Shown here one piece after another: positions 43,522 to 54,329 of a stretch of DNA of 64,000 nt; within the stretch, counting starts at the first letter, position 1, and every line of letters starts with the position of its first letter. This DNA comes from Charina bottae. Lineage: Eukaryota; Chordata; Lepidosauria; Squamata; Charinaidae. The position numbers and the translations under genes were made by a program. The stretch is from positions 7,475,268 to 7,539,267 of the forward strand of contig JALMGJ010000029.1 in NCBI GenBank assembly GCA_023362775.1, read 5' to 3'. Below the pieces are notes generated by a model. That model ran no database searches, had not been told where the DNA came from, and saw only the letters and a list, made by a program, of their open reading frames with translations.

Positions 43522-45109
43522 TCATAAGGGACCATGGGGTTTTCCCCCTTTTGCCACAGCTGTGGGTGCCTTGATTTTTGCAGGTGGATTTTTTGAGCTG
43601 CCACCCCCTTTCTTGCTTCCTCCAGGCGCTGCGTTCTGTGGGCCTTCAGCGATCCAGTGTCCCTCCCTGCCGCATTTGAAGCAGAGCCTCTTTCTTGTCC
43701 AACGTTCCTTCTCCTCCTCCCACAATTTACGAGCTCCATGGTTCTCGGACTGGGGGTTGTGCCCTGTTGCACACTTGCTCCTCACCTCATCCCATTGTTG
43801 CTCTTTGACTTACGCCTGTAAATTCTCTATTTCTCCAGCCAAACAAATCCATTCTCTCACTGTCTTTGGGTTGCCTCGCATTAAGGCCCATTGCAGGATT
43901 TCTGCTTGCAAGCCCTCTGGAAACATTGCACCTTCAGAGACTCCGGCCAGTCTGATAACCTTCCAGCCAGTTTCCTGAACTCCAGTGAGTTCATTGGCGA
44001 TCACTCGTAGCCGAGTAAGATTGTCTTCCAAAGGTAAAATTTTAATGGTGGATCCGTAAGTGGCTATAAAGGCCAATTCTGGATCCGCACAACCTCCCAC
44101 AATGAGGGCATAGGTTTCCGGGTGGGAGATGGTCATGATGAGGGTTTGCCTGATGTGCCTTCCTTTTAGCTCTTTTCTCCCTTTCGCCCTGTACTTGTGC
44201 TTCTTCAAAGTCCATAGCGCCCTCCAGTGAGTATTTGGAAACTGACCTGTCTCCTTGCTTGAGGCGCTGTAGGTTTGCCTCGGCTTTCAATTTTAGCAAA
44301 GGGTCTTCAAACCTTTCCCTTAACACGCTCATAAATTCGTCAAAGCTCCTCAGTTCTAGAGCTTGTGCATCATGGAGCCCCACTAAGCAACCCGCTGCTT
44401 CCCCCTCTAGGCAGGAGGACACATATTTTATTTTGGCTTCTTTGTAGGAAAAAGAACCCCTGTGCTCCCTTATAAAACCCCTCATGAGGGTTAGGAAGTA
44501 GGCTAATGTTTTTGGGTCACCAATGAACTTCCTTTTTAGTTTCCTGGCTCTGATGTGGCCGTTGGTACCATGTGCTTGGCTTGCTTCCCTTACAGAAGCT
44601 CTCAGGAAGGGGTGGTCATTTGGAGCTCTTCCCATCACCTGCTGTCCCCCTCCCATCCCCGAACTTCTAGGGCTCTCACCCATTGCCAGTTGTGCGCCCG
44701 TATCTGTTCTGGCCACTGCCGGCAATTCTAGCCTCCGCAGCACTCTTTCCAGCGTTCCCTGCAGACGATCCATACGTTCCTCCATCTGCCGAAACCTTTC
44801 GTCTGCTGCCCGGTTCACCAACAATCTTCCCAATTCGGAGCTTCCTCCGTAACTGGATGTTGCTGAGATTGGTTCCCCTTTGCAGTCTCCTACGACATGC
44901 TGAGTCCAGTGGGGATCATACCCCAGCGTCAGTTGCCATTGTAGCATGGTTTCCCAGGTGGTCGGGGTTGCTATTGTGCCGAGAGTTGGCGGGGACTGTA
45001 TGCCCGCTCCACTAGCTTCCGCAGCCGGGGTTGAGGTTTTGCCTTCAAGCTCCGTTTCTCCCATCTGCAGACTCCCCTCGAAAAGCTGACTGCTCTCGGT
45101 TGAGTCCAT
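43522..45109 (-). pseudogene. Gypsy gag with degenerate CCHC knuckle, split by a retroposon
   Basis: The start ATG is at 45109, only 21 nt inside the 5' LTR. The N-terminal half includes a coiled-coil-like stretch (RFRQMEERMDRLQGTLERVL) and the capsid-like block (FIGDPKTLAYFLTLM, FEDPLLKLKAEANLQ). A 231-bp insertion (43991-44221) interrupts the frame, which then resumes in pieces. The zinc knuckle reads CFKCGREGHWIAEG: the last cysteine of the CCHC is replaced by glycine. A single in-frame stop separates it from the preceding segment. Confidence 0.85.
43980..44232 (-). mobile_element. Retroposon inserted in Gypsy gag, 11-bp TSD
   Basis: The insert is 43991-44221, with CTCCAGTGAGT at 43980-43990 and 44222-44232. 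On the minus strand it can be read as LCPHCGRLCGSRIGLYSHL, a C2H2-finger-like string, followed by a 3' end 'acaatcttactcggctacga' and 'gtgatcgcc'. I read it as the 3' end of a non-LTR element or a derived SINE. The family is not identified. Confidence 0.75.
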
Positions 45110-45117
45110 CCTTGCTG

Positions 45118-45129
45118 ACTTGAATCTTT
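45118..45129 (-). promoter_or_regulatory. Candidate self-primer binding site of the Gypsy element
   Basis: One base inside the 5' LTR boundary, the minus strand reads AAAGATTCAAGT. This is exactly complementary to ACTTGAATCTTT inside the LTR (minus strand, 45236-45225), about 28 nt downstream of a TATA-like TACTTAAA. There is no TGG-starting tRNA primer site at this position. Confidence 0.65.
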
Positions 45130-45130
45130 C

Positions 45131-45466
45131 TGTGATGATCCTGAGTTAGCAATCAGTACTCCCCACACAAAACACTTTGGAATCGGAAGGAATCTTTATT
45201 GCAGTTCGTGATCCATGACACTTTAAAGATTCAAGTGACTACATTTCACCAAGTTACAGTTTAAGTACATTCTTTCTCCTCCCCTTTTCCCATTGAATAC
45301 GTTCCGGCCGCCTCCTCCTCTCGTCTCGCACCTTATTCGCCCTGAGTCCCCTGTCCGGTGTATGTGGTGCTGAATCCACATTGCTGCCTCCCTCCTGCAC
45401 GTCTGCCAGCACTTTCCGGATGGCGTCATGTCACGAATGGCTCCGTGGCAGGGGCCGTTCGTGACA
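45131..45466 (-). repeat. 5' LTR of the Gypsy element
   Basis: 336 bp. On the minus strand it starts TGTCACGAACGG and ends GATCATCACA. It has a TATA-like TACTTAAA near 45267-45260, a likely RNA start at 45236 and an AATAAA signal at 45200-45195. This divides it into U3, R and U5 in the expected order. Confidence 0.92.
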
Positions 45467-45471
45467 CTATG

Positions 45472-46360
45472 ACAGAGGAATGAAAGGGAAGGGCTAATGT
45501 GCTAAATAAAGCCTGATTTATTGAAGAGAACTTTGTTAGTGGCAAAACAGTCATAGGGTTCTACAATGGGGGAAAAAAAGATATCAAGGGCTTTAGTTCT
45601 TTACATGAAGGAAGAGAAATTTAGACAGTGAACCAATGAGAGTGAAATGTTCCCAGCATGATAAAAAGTAGAACTAAAATTCATTATCCTTTCCTTTCCT
45701 TTGCGGGAAGGAGGGTAAAACTTGATTTAAAACTTGAAGAAAACAATAGCTTATTTATAGAGACAATCTATAGATAATTCAAGACATACTATTTTTTTGT
45801 TTTAAGGAGTGACCATTCTAGCTTCCCATTGAGCCCTACATTTGACATTGCTACTTCAAGATAACATAGACTCATCAATTCACTAAAAGATGTCTCTGTG
45901 TGTGTGTCCATCCATCAATGTATGTGTGTTATCTTTGGTATATTTGTATGCATGATTTACCCACAGGGTTAAATAGAATTCTAATATAGATAAGAATTGT
46001 CCTTGAGTTGAACTTGACTATCGTTAACTTCATGGACATGTTCTTTTCTTGGCAACAACATGGGTGTGGTTTCTCATTGCCTTGTTCTGGGTTTCTCTTT
46101 TTCAAATCAACCCCCTGAGGATATTTCAGAGGTTACCTATCCAAATATGAATCAGGTCTGACCTCCCTTAGCTTGAAGAGTTGAACTAGGAAATTCCTCG
46201 GCTGTTCCTGTTTTGGAGTTGCTGAAGTTTACCCAGTTGGATTGAATGACCGTATTAACAATGGACATGAAAACTATGTCCCTTATGGCTGATATTTCTA
46301 GACTGATTTTCCAACTGGACCTTTTTCATAGTAGAGACTACCCATTTGCTCTGGGACCTA
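45472..46360. other. Intronic sequence, nothing recognised
   Basis: No gene, named repeat or RNA gene is supported in this part of SSPN intron 1. Confidence 0.5.
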
Positions 46361-46880
46361 GAGAGAGAGAGAGAAACTTTATTTCGGCCAACAACCAGCA
46401 AATAGCACAATAAAATATAGTAGGATACAACAAGGCATCAATACAACTATGAATACAGTAATAAAATGTAACATAAAATAATGAGCATTAAATCTATAAA
46501 ATCAGTAAGACTAAATAACTGTTATCCTAATACATTAAAACTAATATTTATGCTAAGATGCACAAAAATGCTAACAATAGAATGTGAATACTTTGTTACA
46601 ATTAGTGACCACATTTTTGCTTATTTACTTACATCTGAGCGGATCATCAGTCTTGGGAAGTTTGAACTTTATATTAGAGTAAATAGAACCTTTACATCTT
46701 TGAAGGGTTACATTTCTATCTGATAATAGTGGTTTTTTCTTTTCCCTCTCTCTTTTTTTAGTAAAGAGAATTTCAGCTTTACTGAGATACTGTATGGTTC
46801 ATTCATATGAATCTAAGAATAAACTATACAGTAGTGGCATTCTTTAGGCCAAATTACAAATTTCTTGGGATGTTCACTTT
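46361..46880. repeat. Probable old LINE end (AT-rich)
   Basis: The phrase 'aactttatttcggccaacaa' and the A-rich continuation ('aataaaatatagtaggatac') look like the reverse complement of a non-LTR 3' end. The family is unclear. Confidence 0.3.
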
Positions 46881-46881
46881 G

Positions 46882-46936
46882 TATTCATTCATTCATTCAT
46901 TCATTCATTCATTCATTCATTCATTCATTCATTCAT
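46882..46936. repeat. (ATTC)n microsatellite
   Basis: Read directly: about 13 units of CATT. Confidence 0.92.
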
Positions 46937-46939
46937 ATC

Positions 46940-47345
46940 CCTTTATTCTTTTTATAAATAACTCAAGGTGGTGAACATACCAAATACTCCTTCCTCCTCC
47001 TATTTTCCCCACAACAACCCTGTGAGGTGAGTTGGGCTGAGAGTGTGTGACTTGCCCAAGGTCACCCAGCTGGCTTTCATGCCTCAGGCGGGACTAGAAC
47101 TCTCAGTCTCCTGGTTTCTAGCCCGGAGCCTTAACCACTAGACCAAACTGGCAATGGCAAACCACTTCTGAAAATGTTGCCAAGAAAACTGCAAGGACTT
47201 GTCACCCGAGCCTGACATCGTGGGCTGAGAGAGTGACTGGCCCAACGTCACCCTGCTGGCTTTCATGCCTACAGTGGGACTAGAACTCTCAGTCTCCTGG
47301 TTTCTAGCCCGGAGCCTTAACCACTAGACCAAACTGGCTCTATGC
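46940..47345 (-). repeat. MIR-like/tRNA SINE cluster with an internal duplication
   Basis: 46940-47153 is a minus-oriented SINE with tail 'ataaataactcaaggtgg', 'acaaccctgtgaggtgag', 'aggtcacccagctggctttc' and head 'ccttaaccactagaccaaac'. A plus-oriented piece of a related SINE follows (47151-47215, 'caatggcaaaccacttctg'). Then comes a second minus-oriented copy (47221-47340) whose last 75 bp repeat the first almost exactly. Confidence 0.75.
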
Positions 47346-48074
47346 TGTCTGAACTAGCCTGGAAGCCATTAAAGATAAGAGAGGTGGGGAAAGCAGTGTG
47401 TGTGTGTGTGTATGTGGCTGTATTTCTCTGTGTGTGAGAGAGGTATGGAACAGGTCCCAGCAACAACCTTAAAATCCTACATTTTCCTCTTCCAAATTAG
47501 CAGCAGAATAATTAGCTAAACGAGCAGGGCCTTTTCTTAGCCTGCATTAAAAAAAATTAGCCTGGCAGCTGTTTTTTGCATCACTTCACTGGAAGAGGCT
47601 ACACTTTCTGTTTTTGCTAGGATTATTCTGGTTTCAGTTTCCTTAACTGGTTTCAGGTTTATGAATTGGTTTCAGTTCAAGTGGGAGAGGTTGACCGTGA
47701 GTTCAGATCACAGTTGATTACGTTGAATTTGTGGTTCTGATTCATTCTGATTCCTTGATTGTGGGCCATAGCAAATCGTTTATGGAACTCAGAATAGCTT
47801 CTTGTATACTTTTACAAGTCTTGTGAAGGTAGGCTGTTCTCTGTCTGCTTCCCTGAAGCTGGGGTGTCCATTAGGGGGAGTGAGAAAGATGGTAGGCATG
47901 GTTGCAATCTTGCAAACTTTTTTTCTTTTTCTTTTTTAACACTCCTGGCCTCTCCTGAAGAATCTTACACCAGCGGAAAAGACTTCTGGGGTGTTCTTAT
48001 GTCTCCAGTTTTCCAAAAGAGGTCAACTAAAATGCTGGTGGTTCTGGAAAAATCTGATCCCCAAGTCAAGGGTA
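47346..48074. other. Intronic sequence, nothing recognised
   Basis: A short GT run near 47396-47412 is the only clear structure. Confidence 0.5.
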
Positions 48075-48313
48075 TTCTAGAACAGGGGCCCCCAACCTGT
48101 GGGCCACGGCCCACTAGTGGGCCGCGGCCTGTTAGGAAGTGGGCCACACAGCAGGTGAGCGGTGGTGGTCCGCGCGATTGGCTCCTGCCTGCAAACCCCG
48201 CCCCTGTCCATGCGATTGGCTCCTGCTTGCAAACCCCCCCCCCGGTCCGTGGAAAAATTGTCTTCCACAACTGGTCCCTGGTGCCAAAAAGGTTGGGTAC
48301 CCCTGTTCTAGAA
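48075..48313. mobile_element. Non-autonomous hAT (Charlie-type) with 8-bp TSD
   Basis: The element spans 48083-48305, with TTCTAGAA on both sides (48075-48082 and 48306-48313). The left end CAGGGGCCCCCAACC and right end GGTTGGGTACCCCTG are the classical Charlie-type termini. The interior includes 'gcgattggctcctgc' twice, shared with the element at 23900. Confidence 0.9.
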
Positions 48314-48887
48314 TGTCTGTTTATCTTCCTTAATGAAAACTTTAACCTGCCTTTTACTGAGGCAAGAATCTCACCACCAAAGTGAGCAATTAATATGTTA
48401 TATTTGCCCAGCATTTTGCATTCATCCCTATTATATTTTCCTCCTCCAAATGCTAAAAAAAAAAAAATGTAAAGAATGAAAACTATCTGTAGAATATTTT
48501 CAACAGTTTTAAAATGGAAATATTTCTGATAGGCCTTGAAATAAAAATCCCTGAAGAATCTATTATGAATAATACTACATGTATCCCAGTGTGAGATATA
48601 GTCCATTTCAGGAAATTGGGTGGGGGGGTTGGCTGGTGTTCTTTTTGATTGGGGTTCATTTGAATTTTCATCAACATTTTGGATTTCATTCAGTTGAAGC
48701 AGATTTGGGATACTGGAAGTAAGGCTATCAAATCTGAATTTGAAAACATTTGTGTGACTTCATGGTGGCAAACAAAGAGTTAGAATATTCTGTACCTCTT
48801 GGCCACCCTCTGGTGGTCTTTCAGATTATTGCAACCCAGATCTGGTAGACTTCGTGAAAATCTTCTAAATGGTGTACAGAGTAAATG

Positions 48888-48894
<7 letters not shown>

Positions 48895-48940
<46 letters not shown>

Positions 48941-48944
48941 TGTA

Positions 48945-49018
<74 letters not shown>
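48895..49018. repeat. (CT)n(GT)n(TA)n compound microsatellite
   Basis: Read directly: about 28 bp of CT, about 60 bp of GT and about 34 bp of TA in a row. Confidence 0.93.
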
Positions 49019-49019
<1 letters not shown>

Positions 49020-49299
49020 CTACTTCTTACAGCTTTGATCTTTTAGTGTAGGCCGTCAAGCAACTTCAGCTACCAAGTAGTGTTAAAAGGATAGTAAATA
49101 AATACATCTATTTTTCCTAATTTCTTAATTAAATTCTTAACTTTACTTGTTAAAACGTTGAAATGCAGAAGAAAAGAATCTACATTAAACAGTGATTATA
49201 CCCTAAAGACAAGACCCAACCTTGTCACAAGGATTAAAAGGAACTAAACATAACAACAATAACTCTAATTAAGATCAATCTGATCAATAAATATAAATA

Positions 49300-51420
49300 C
49301 CAATATAGAATTAATTCAGTTGTTAAGCCGATCACTAAGTCTAGACCATACAGCAACACGTACATTTTTCAAAAATAGATAACAAACTCATATGCTGGAT
49401 CTATTCCTTAAAATCAGGAGATTAACTTTCTTTCCAGTTATGTAGAATTATCCTCTTTGCTATAGCCCAGGCTTGATAGAGCCAAAAATACCTCATGAAA
49501 ATCAGCTGGAGTTGGATAGCATAAGTCATAGGAAGTGTTTTTCACATGTTTTAACACCAGGACCCATTGATTTTCCAAAACCTGATATTTCAATTTTTCT
49601 TTCCACAGATCAAATATATAACTGATACAAATTTAATTTCACATTTTAATACCTTATAAAATTGAATTGTTGGTTTCTGTTCAAGCACAGCATCTTTTCA
49701 AAAAGCTAGAATTGCAGATACCTCTGAAATTGCAAAAGCATCCGGGCCGTACTTTTTAGTTAATACATGTTTCAGATGTATATATTGCCAAGCATATACT
49801 GAAGATAAGTCAAACTTGAGACAAAATATCTCAGTCTTTAAAAAGACCATTAAAAATCAATTGCTTTAAAGTATTACAGGTAGTCCTCAACTTACAACCA
49901 CAATTGGGATTGGAACTTCTGATGCTAAGTGAGGCAGTTAAGTGAGTCATGCCCAATTTTACGACCTTTTTTGCCATGGTCGTTAAGCAAATCACCATGG
50001 TTGTTAAGCAAATCCGGCTTCCCCCATTGACTTTGCTTGTTGGAAGCCAGCTGGGAAGGTTGAAAATGGCGATCCTGTGGCCCCGGAATGCTGCAACCAT
50101 CATAAGTGTGAGCTGGTTGCCAAGTGCCTAAATTTTGATCATGTGATCACAGGGATGCTGGGACAGCTGTAAGTGCAAGGACCAGTCGCAAGTCACTTTT
50201 TCAGCACTGTTGTAACTTCAAACGGTCGCTAAATGAATGGTCGTAAGTCGAGGACTACATGTAGTCCCTTGTTTAGCCCAAGCATTCCAAGAGATCATCT
50301 TTTCTGCTATTTTCAAGTTTGAATTATATCACAGCGTCAGTTTCTCATGTGATTCAGGATCAAAATATACCCACTTACCTCTTCATAGCCAAGTATCTTA
50401 ACAGCTTTCACAGCAGGAAGTGAAGATCCTCATTTAGTATACCTGGACCCTAAAACTTGCCAAGATTTCAAAGGAATTACAGACTTGCTCTCCAAATGGA
50501 CCCAAAGAGGAAAGTAATCATAATAAGTCTCATTTCAAAGGAATATAAATGATAATATTAAAGCCCAACGATATAGTTGATAATCTAGTAGGTTCAAGCT
50601 ATCATCTTCATAAAGTAGCTGCAATTTAGCTAGAGATATTCTAGGGGCTTTAGCATGCCGTAAATTTTTTTCATTAATTCGACTATTTATCTGAAATATC
50701 TAATAGGAATTAGCACTGCAATCCCTCTTAAAATATACATTAATCTCTGTGTAATATTCATTTTCATAGCATTAATCTTACCCTGAAGATTTAATGGGAC
50801 TTTTAACCATCAGGTTATATCTACTGAAATTGCATCTATAAAGGCATATTTAATTCAACATATTCAACTTCGAGAATGATGTAAAATGGTATTTTATCGA
50901 ATCTGTACAAATTATAAATCTTAATCTTCTACAATAATCTATAGATATAGTAGACCCCAAAGGCAATTAATTAGGCCTATTCCAATTGATAGCATAACCA
51001 GAATATAAACCATATTGCTACATAACTTCAACAAGCTTTGGTAATGACATTCCATAATTATCAAGGATAGCCATAATATCACTGGCATGTAAGAAAAAAT
51101 TATATTCAGTGTTGAGTACCACCATGCCTTTAATATCTTGCGACTATCTTATAGGCCAATGGTTCAAGAACCAAAGTAAGATTAAAGGTGACATCCTTGT
51201 TGAATACCACAGTGTCATTTAATGGATTAAGAAACATTATTGATTAACCATAGGATGAAAATACCAAATTGTAATCCAATGAACAAACGTCAATGAAAAC
51301 CCATATCATCTTAAATCATAAATTCAGTCTGGACCCTATCAAAGGCCTTTTCAACATCCAACAAAATTAGATTCAAGTTTATCTGCAGATATGTCCATAA
51401 TATTAATCACCAGGCAAATG
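49300..51420 (-). pseudogene. L1 ORF2 remnant, with a DNA transposon inside
   Basis: On the minus strand, degenerate coding sequence reads with many stops as the L1 reverse transcriptase. A recognisable DVEKAFDRVQ-type block lies near 51310-51350, a GIQQGC-type block follows and a PLE..LYADD region decays further on. A second-half ORF2 region extends toward 49300. The (-) element is interrupted by the transposon at 49870-50265 and is very old. Confidence 0.55.
49870..50268. mobile_element. Non-autonomous DNA transposon inside L1
   Basis: The left end 'caggtagtcctcaacttac' and right end 'cgtaagtcgaggactacatg' are inverted repeats of about 20 bp. The interior has two tandem 'catggt.gttaagcaaatc' units and no transposase. 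The superfamily is undecided because I cannot read a clean target duplication. Confidence 0.7.
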
Positions 51421-51431
51421 ATATCAGATGC

Positions 51432-52150
51432 TTGTCTTTTTTGTTTATTCATTCAGTCACTTCCAACTCTTCGTGACTTCATGGACCAGCCCACGCCAGA
51501 GCTTCCTGTCAGCCGTCGCCACCCCCAGCTCCCCCAAGGTCGAGTCCATCACCTCCAGAATATCATCCATCCATCCATCTTGCCCTTGGTCGGCCCCACT
51601 TCCTTTTGCCTTCCACTTTCCCTAGCATCAGCATCTTCTCCAGGGTATCCTGTCTTCTCATTATGTGGCCAAAGTACTTCAGTTTTGCCTTTAATATAAT
51701 TCCCTCAAGTGAGCAGTCTGGCTTTATTTCCTGGAGTATGGACTGGTTTGATCTTCTGGCAGTCCAAGGCACTCTCAGAATTTTCCTCCAACACCACATA
51801 GACTTCATAGACATACTCCAACACCACAGTTCAAAAGCATCTTATCTTCCTTCACTTAGCCTTTCTTATGGTCCAGCTCTCACAGCCATAGGTTACTATG
51901 GGGAATACCATTGCTTTAACTATGCGGATCTTTGTTGTCAGTGTGATGTCTCTGCTCTTAACTATTTTATCGAGATTTGTCATTGCTCTCCTCCCAAGAG
52001 GTAAACGTCTTCTGATTTCCTGGCTGCAGTCAGCGTCTGCAGTAATCTTTGCGCCTAGAAATACAAAGTCTGTCACTGCCTCCACGTTTTCTCCTTCTAT
52101 TTGCCAGTTATCAATCAAGCTGGTTGCCATAATCTTGGTTTTTTTTTGAG
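51432..52150 (-). pseudogene. BovB/RTE LINE fragment (minus strand)
   Basis: The minus-strand frame 52130-51852 reads AVTDFVFLGAKITADADCSQ, then RRRLPLGRRAMTNLDKIVKS and VKAMVFPIVTYGCESWT. The frame 51814-51563 continues WTARRSNQSILQEIKPDCS, then KYFGHIMRRQDTLE. The 3' end (51440-51480) is 'gtcatgaagtc'-type BovB tail in reverse. It closely resembles the copy at 26982. A short duplicated stretch ('ctccaacacca' twice, near 51787-51830) disrupts the frame. Confidence 0.85.
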
Positions 52151-52199
52151 GTTTAACTGCAACCCAGCTTTTGCACTTTCTTCTTTCACCGTCGTCATA

Positions 52200-52944
52200 A
52201 GGCTTCTCAAAAAAAAATATTTTCTATAAATCTCAATTGATAAATATACCCTATAAATAAGATGATATAACATGAGGCACGAAATGATCTTGTCAGATTG
52301 TATGAAAAACTGCCTTATCCTAAATGAACCTTGAGAAGTGCTTCCCGGATCTTGGTCTTGAGGTCCTTGCCTTCAAAATTACTTGGATGAAGAGGTGGGA
52401 GATATACTTACCAAGTTTGCAGATGATACCAAGTTGGGTGGGTTAGCTAGTAGCAAAAAGAAATTTAGAACATAAGGCTATAAAAGGAACCCTGCAGGGC
52501 CAAGTCTTTGTCCTCTTTCATCCAGCATTTTGTGTCCCATAGTAGCCACCTGGATGCCTTTGGGAAATTCAGGAGTCTGGACTTAAGGTTGAAAGCCACC
52601 CTTCCCAGCAACCAGTACTCAAGGTGTGTGCCCCTGAGTGCCCGATTCAAGAGTTAGTAAACAGCCATCCGTATTAGCAACCATTGAGAACCTGATACTC
52701 CATAAATCTCTCCTGTCCTCTTTTAAAATCATCCAAATTGGCTGCCATTAATATAGCTGCTGCCAACAAATTCCACCATTAAATTACTTGTTGTGTAAGA
52801 AAGTATTCTATTCCAAGCTAAAGAGCCCCAATTACAAGAAATCTATTCTGCAGCCCCTTAATCAATTTGGGTTCCTTTTTTATTTGCATCATATCCTTCT
52901 TGGGGTGTGGTGACCAGAACTGTACAAAATACTCCCAAGTATCC
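52200..52944. other. Intronic sequence, mostly unrecognised
   Basis: No gene is supported. Phrases near 52670-52860 resemble CR1-related repeat text, but borders cannot be given. Confidence 0.4.
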
Positions 52945-53182
52945 TGCACTAGCTCCAGCTCTTGCCAACCTAGCGATTTGAAAGCATGCAAATGCAAGTA
53001 GATTAATAGGTACCACTTCGGTGGGTAGGTAACAGCGTTCCACGCGCGTCATGCGGCCACATGACCGCGGAAGCGTCTTCGGACAGCGCTGGCCCTTCGG
53101 CTAAAAAACGGAGATGAGCACCGGCCCCTAGAGTCGGACACGACTGCACAAATGTGCGGGGGGAACCTTTACCTTTACCTTA
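52945..53182 (+). repeat. 5'-truncated Sauria-type SINE
   Basis: It begins inside the body at 'agctccagctcttgccaacc' and runs through 'tcttcggacagcgctggc' to the tail 'cgactgcacaaatgtgcgg' and 'aacctttacctttacctt'. Confidence 0.85.
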
Positions 53183-53319
53183 TTATCTCACCAAATAAGG
53201 GCATTATTGTGGATGCCCCCTAGAAGCATTGGTGCATTCAGCCAGCTCATCTGCCTGCTGAAGATTTTTTTTGTGATGACAAGGAAGCAACAATAGAATG
53301 AAACATGGAACAAGTAAAT

Positions 53320-54056
53320 AGTTCAAAACTGAGAAAAGATATGCCAAGGTTATATACTGTCACCCAATCTATTTAATTTATATGCAGAATATATTCTGAG
53401 AAGTGCTGGGCTAGAAGAAACAGAGGTTGGAATTAATATTCATGGAAGATCTATTAACAACTTTTTATATGCTGGTGATACCAACTGGTGCCTAGAATTG
53501 AGGGATACATAAGGAATCTTTTATAGGTGAAGGACTAGAGTGCAAAAGCTTGTCTGATGCTCAATATTTTAAAAGCTAAGTGTATGTTAATAGGCAGTAT
53601 CAAACCAGTGCAAATAGGTGAACAAGTAGTGGAAGAGACATCATCTACCTGGGCTAGAAAATCCACAGGCATGGTAACTGTAATCATGAAATAGAGAGAT
53701 AAAGCTTCTTGGGAGAAAGAATATGACAAATCTAGACAAAATATAAGGGTAGAGACATTACACTGCTAACAAAGGTATGCATTGTCAAGGCCACAGTCTT
53801 CCCACTCATAATGTAGGGCTATGAAAGCTAAACCATTAGAAAGAAGAAATGATGCCTTTGAACCGTGGAGAAAATTGTGAAACTATTTGGACAGCAAGAA
53901 GAATGAATCATTCCATACTAGATGAAGTAAGACCAGACAACTCCCTGGAAGCTCTAATAAGGAAGCTAAAGCTTAAATATTTTGGACACATAACACAGGA
54001 GCAAAAGACATTGGAGAAGACCCTGAAGACTGGGAAAATTGAAGGCAATCAATGAT
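53320..54056 (+). pseudogene. Old RTE-class LINE remnant
   Basis: The frame at 53849-54055 contains WTARRMNHSILDEVRPDNS and LEALIRKLKLKYFGHITQ, diverged relatives of the BovB strings. Upstream fragments ('acattacactgctaacaaag', 'aaggccacagtcttccc') match the 'SRDITL..K' and 'KA.VFP' positions. Many stops. Confidence 0.65.
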
Positions 54057-54165
54057 TGATTATGTGCCATCAAGTTGCTTTCGACTCCTAGCGAACACAT
54101 CGATAGATTTTCTCCATCACAATCCATCCCTAACCTGGTCTTTCAGGTCTTCCAACGGTGCAATC
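54057..54165 (-). repeat. RTE-related 3' end, minus orientation
   Basis: 'gtgccatcaagttgctttcg' with 'actcctagcgaacacat' is the reverse complement of the tail found at 56480-56525 ('aactt' followed by 'gatggcacataa'). The repeat therefore lies in the opposite orientation to the adjacent RTE remnant. Confidence 0.55.
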
Positions 54166-54329
54166 AATAAAGACACTGACAAAAGGCAAGACGGTTAGAT
54201 ACTATCACTGATTTCATGAGCATGAGCTTATAAGAACTCAAAGAAGCTGTTATTGACAGGCAATCTGAGTGATTTGTTGTCCTTTGGGTCATGAAGAATC
54301 GGAGGTGACCGAACAATTGAACAACCACC

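Larger units (their letters stand above)
38899..45471 (-). mobile_element. Gypsy chromovirus (complete with both LTRs, degraded coding)
   Basis: The element spans 38904-45466 and is bounded by the 5-bp duplication CTATG (38899-38903 and 45467-45471). LTR termini are TG...CA. The minus-strand order is 5' LTR, gag with CCHC knuckle, aspartic protease, reverse transcriptase, RNase H, integrase, chromodomain, polypurine tract, 3' LTR. That order and the terminal chromodomain place it among vertebrate chromoviruses (sushi-like). Coding is broken by stops, frameshifts and three later insertions (39002-39362, 43991-44221 and 42290-42641). It lies antisense in SSPN intron 1. Confidence 0.93.

Noticed and set aside
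43990..44221. A zinc-finger host gene exon suggested by a CPHCGRLCGSRIGLYSHL string
   Set aside because: The sequence is an insert in Gypsy gag with an exact 11-bp target duplication, and only one finger-like unit exists.
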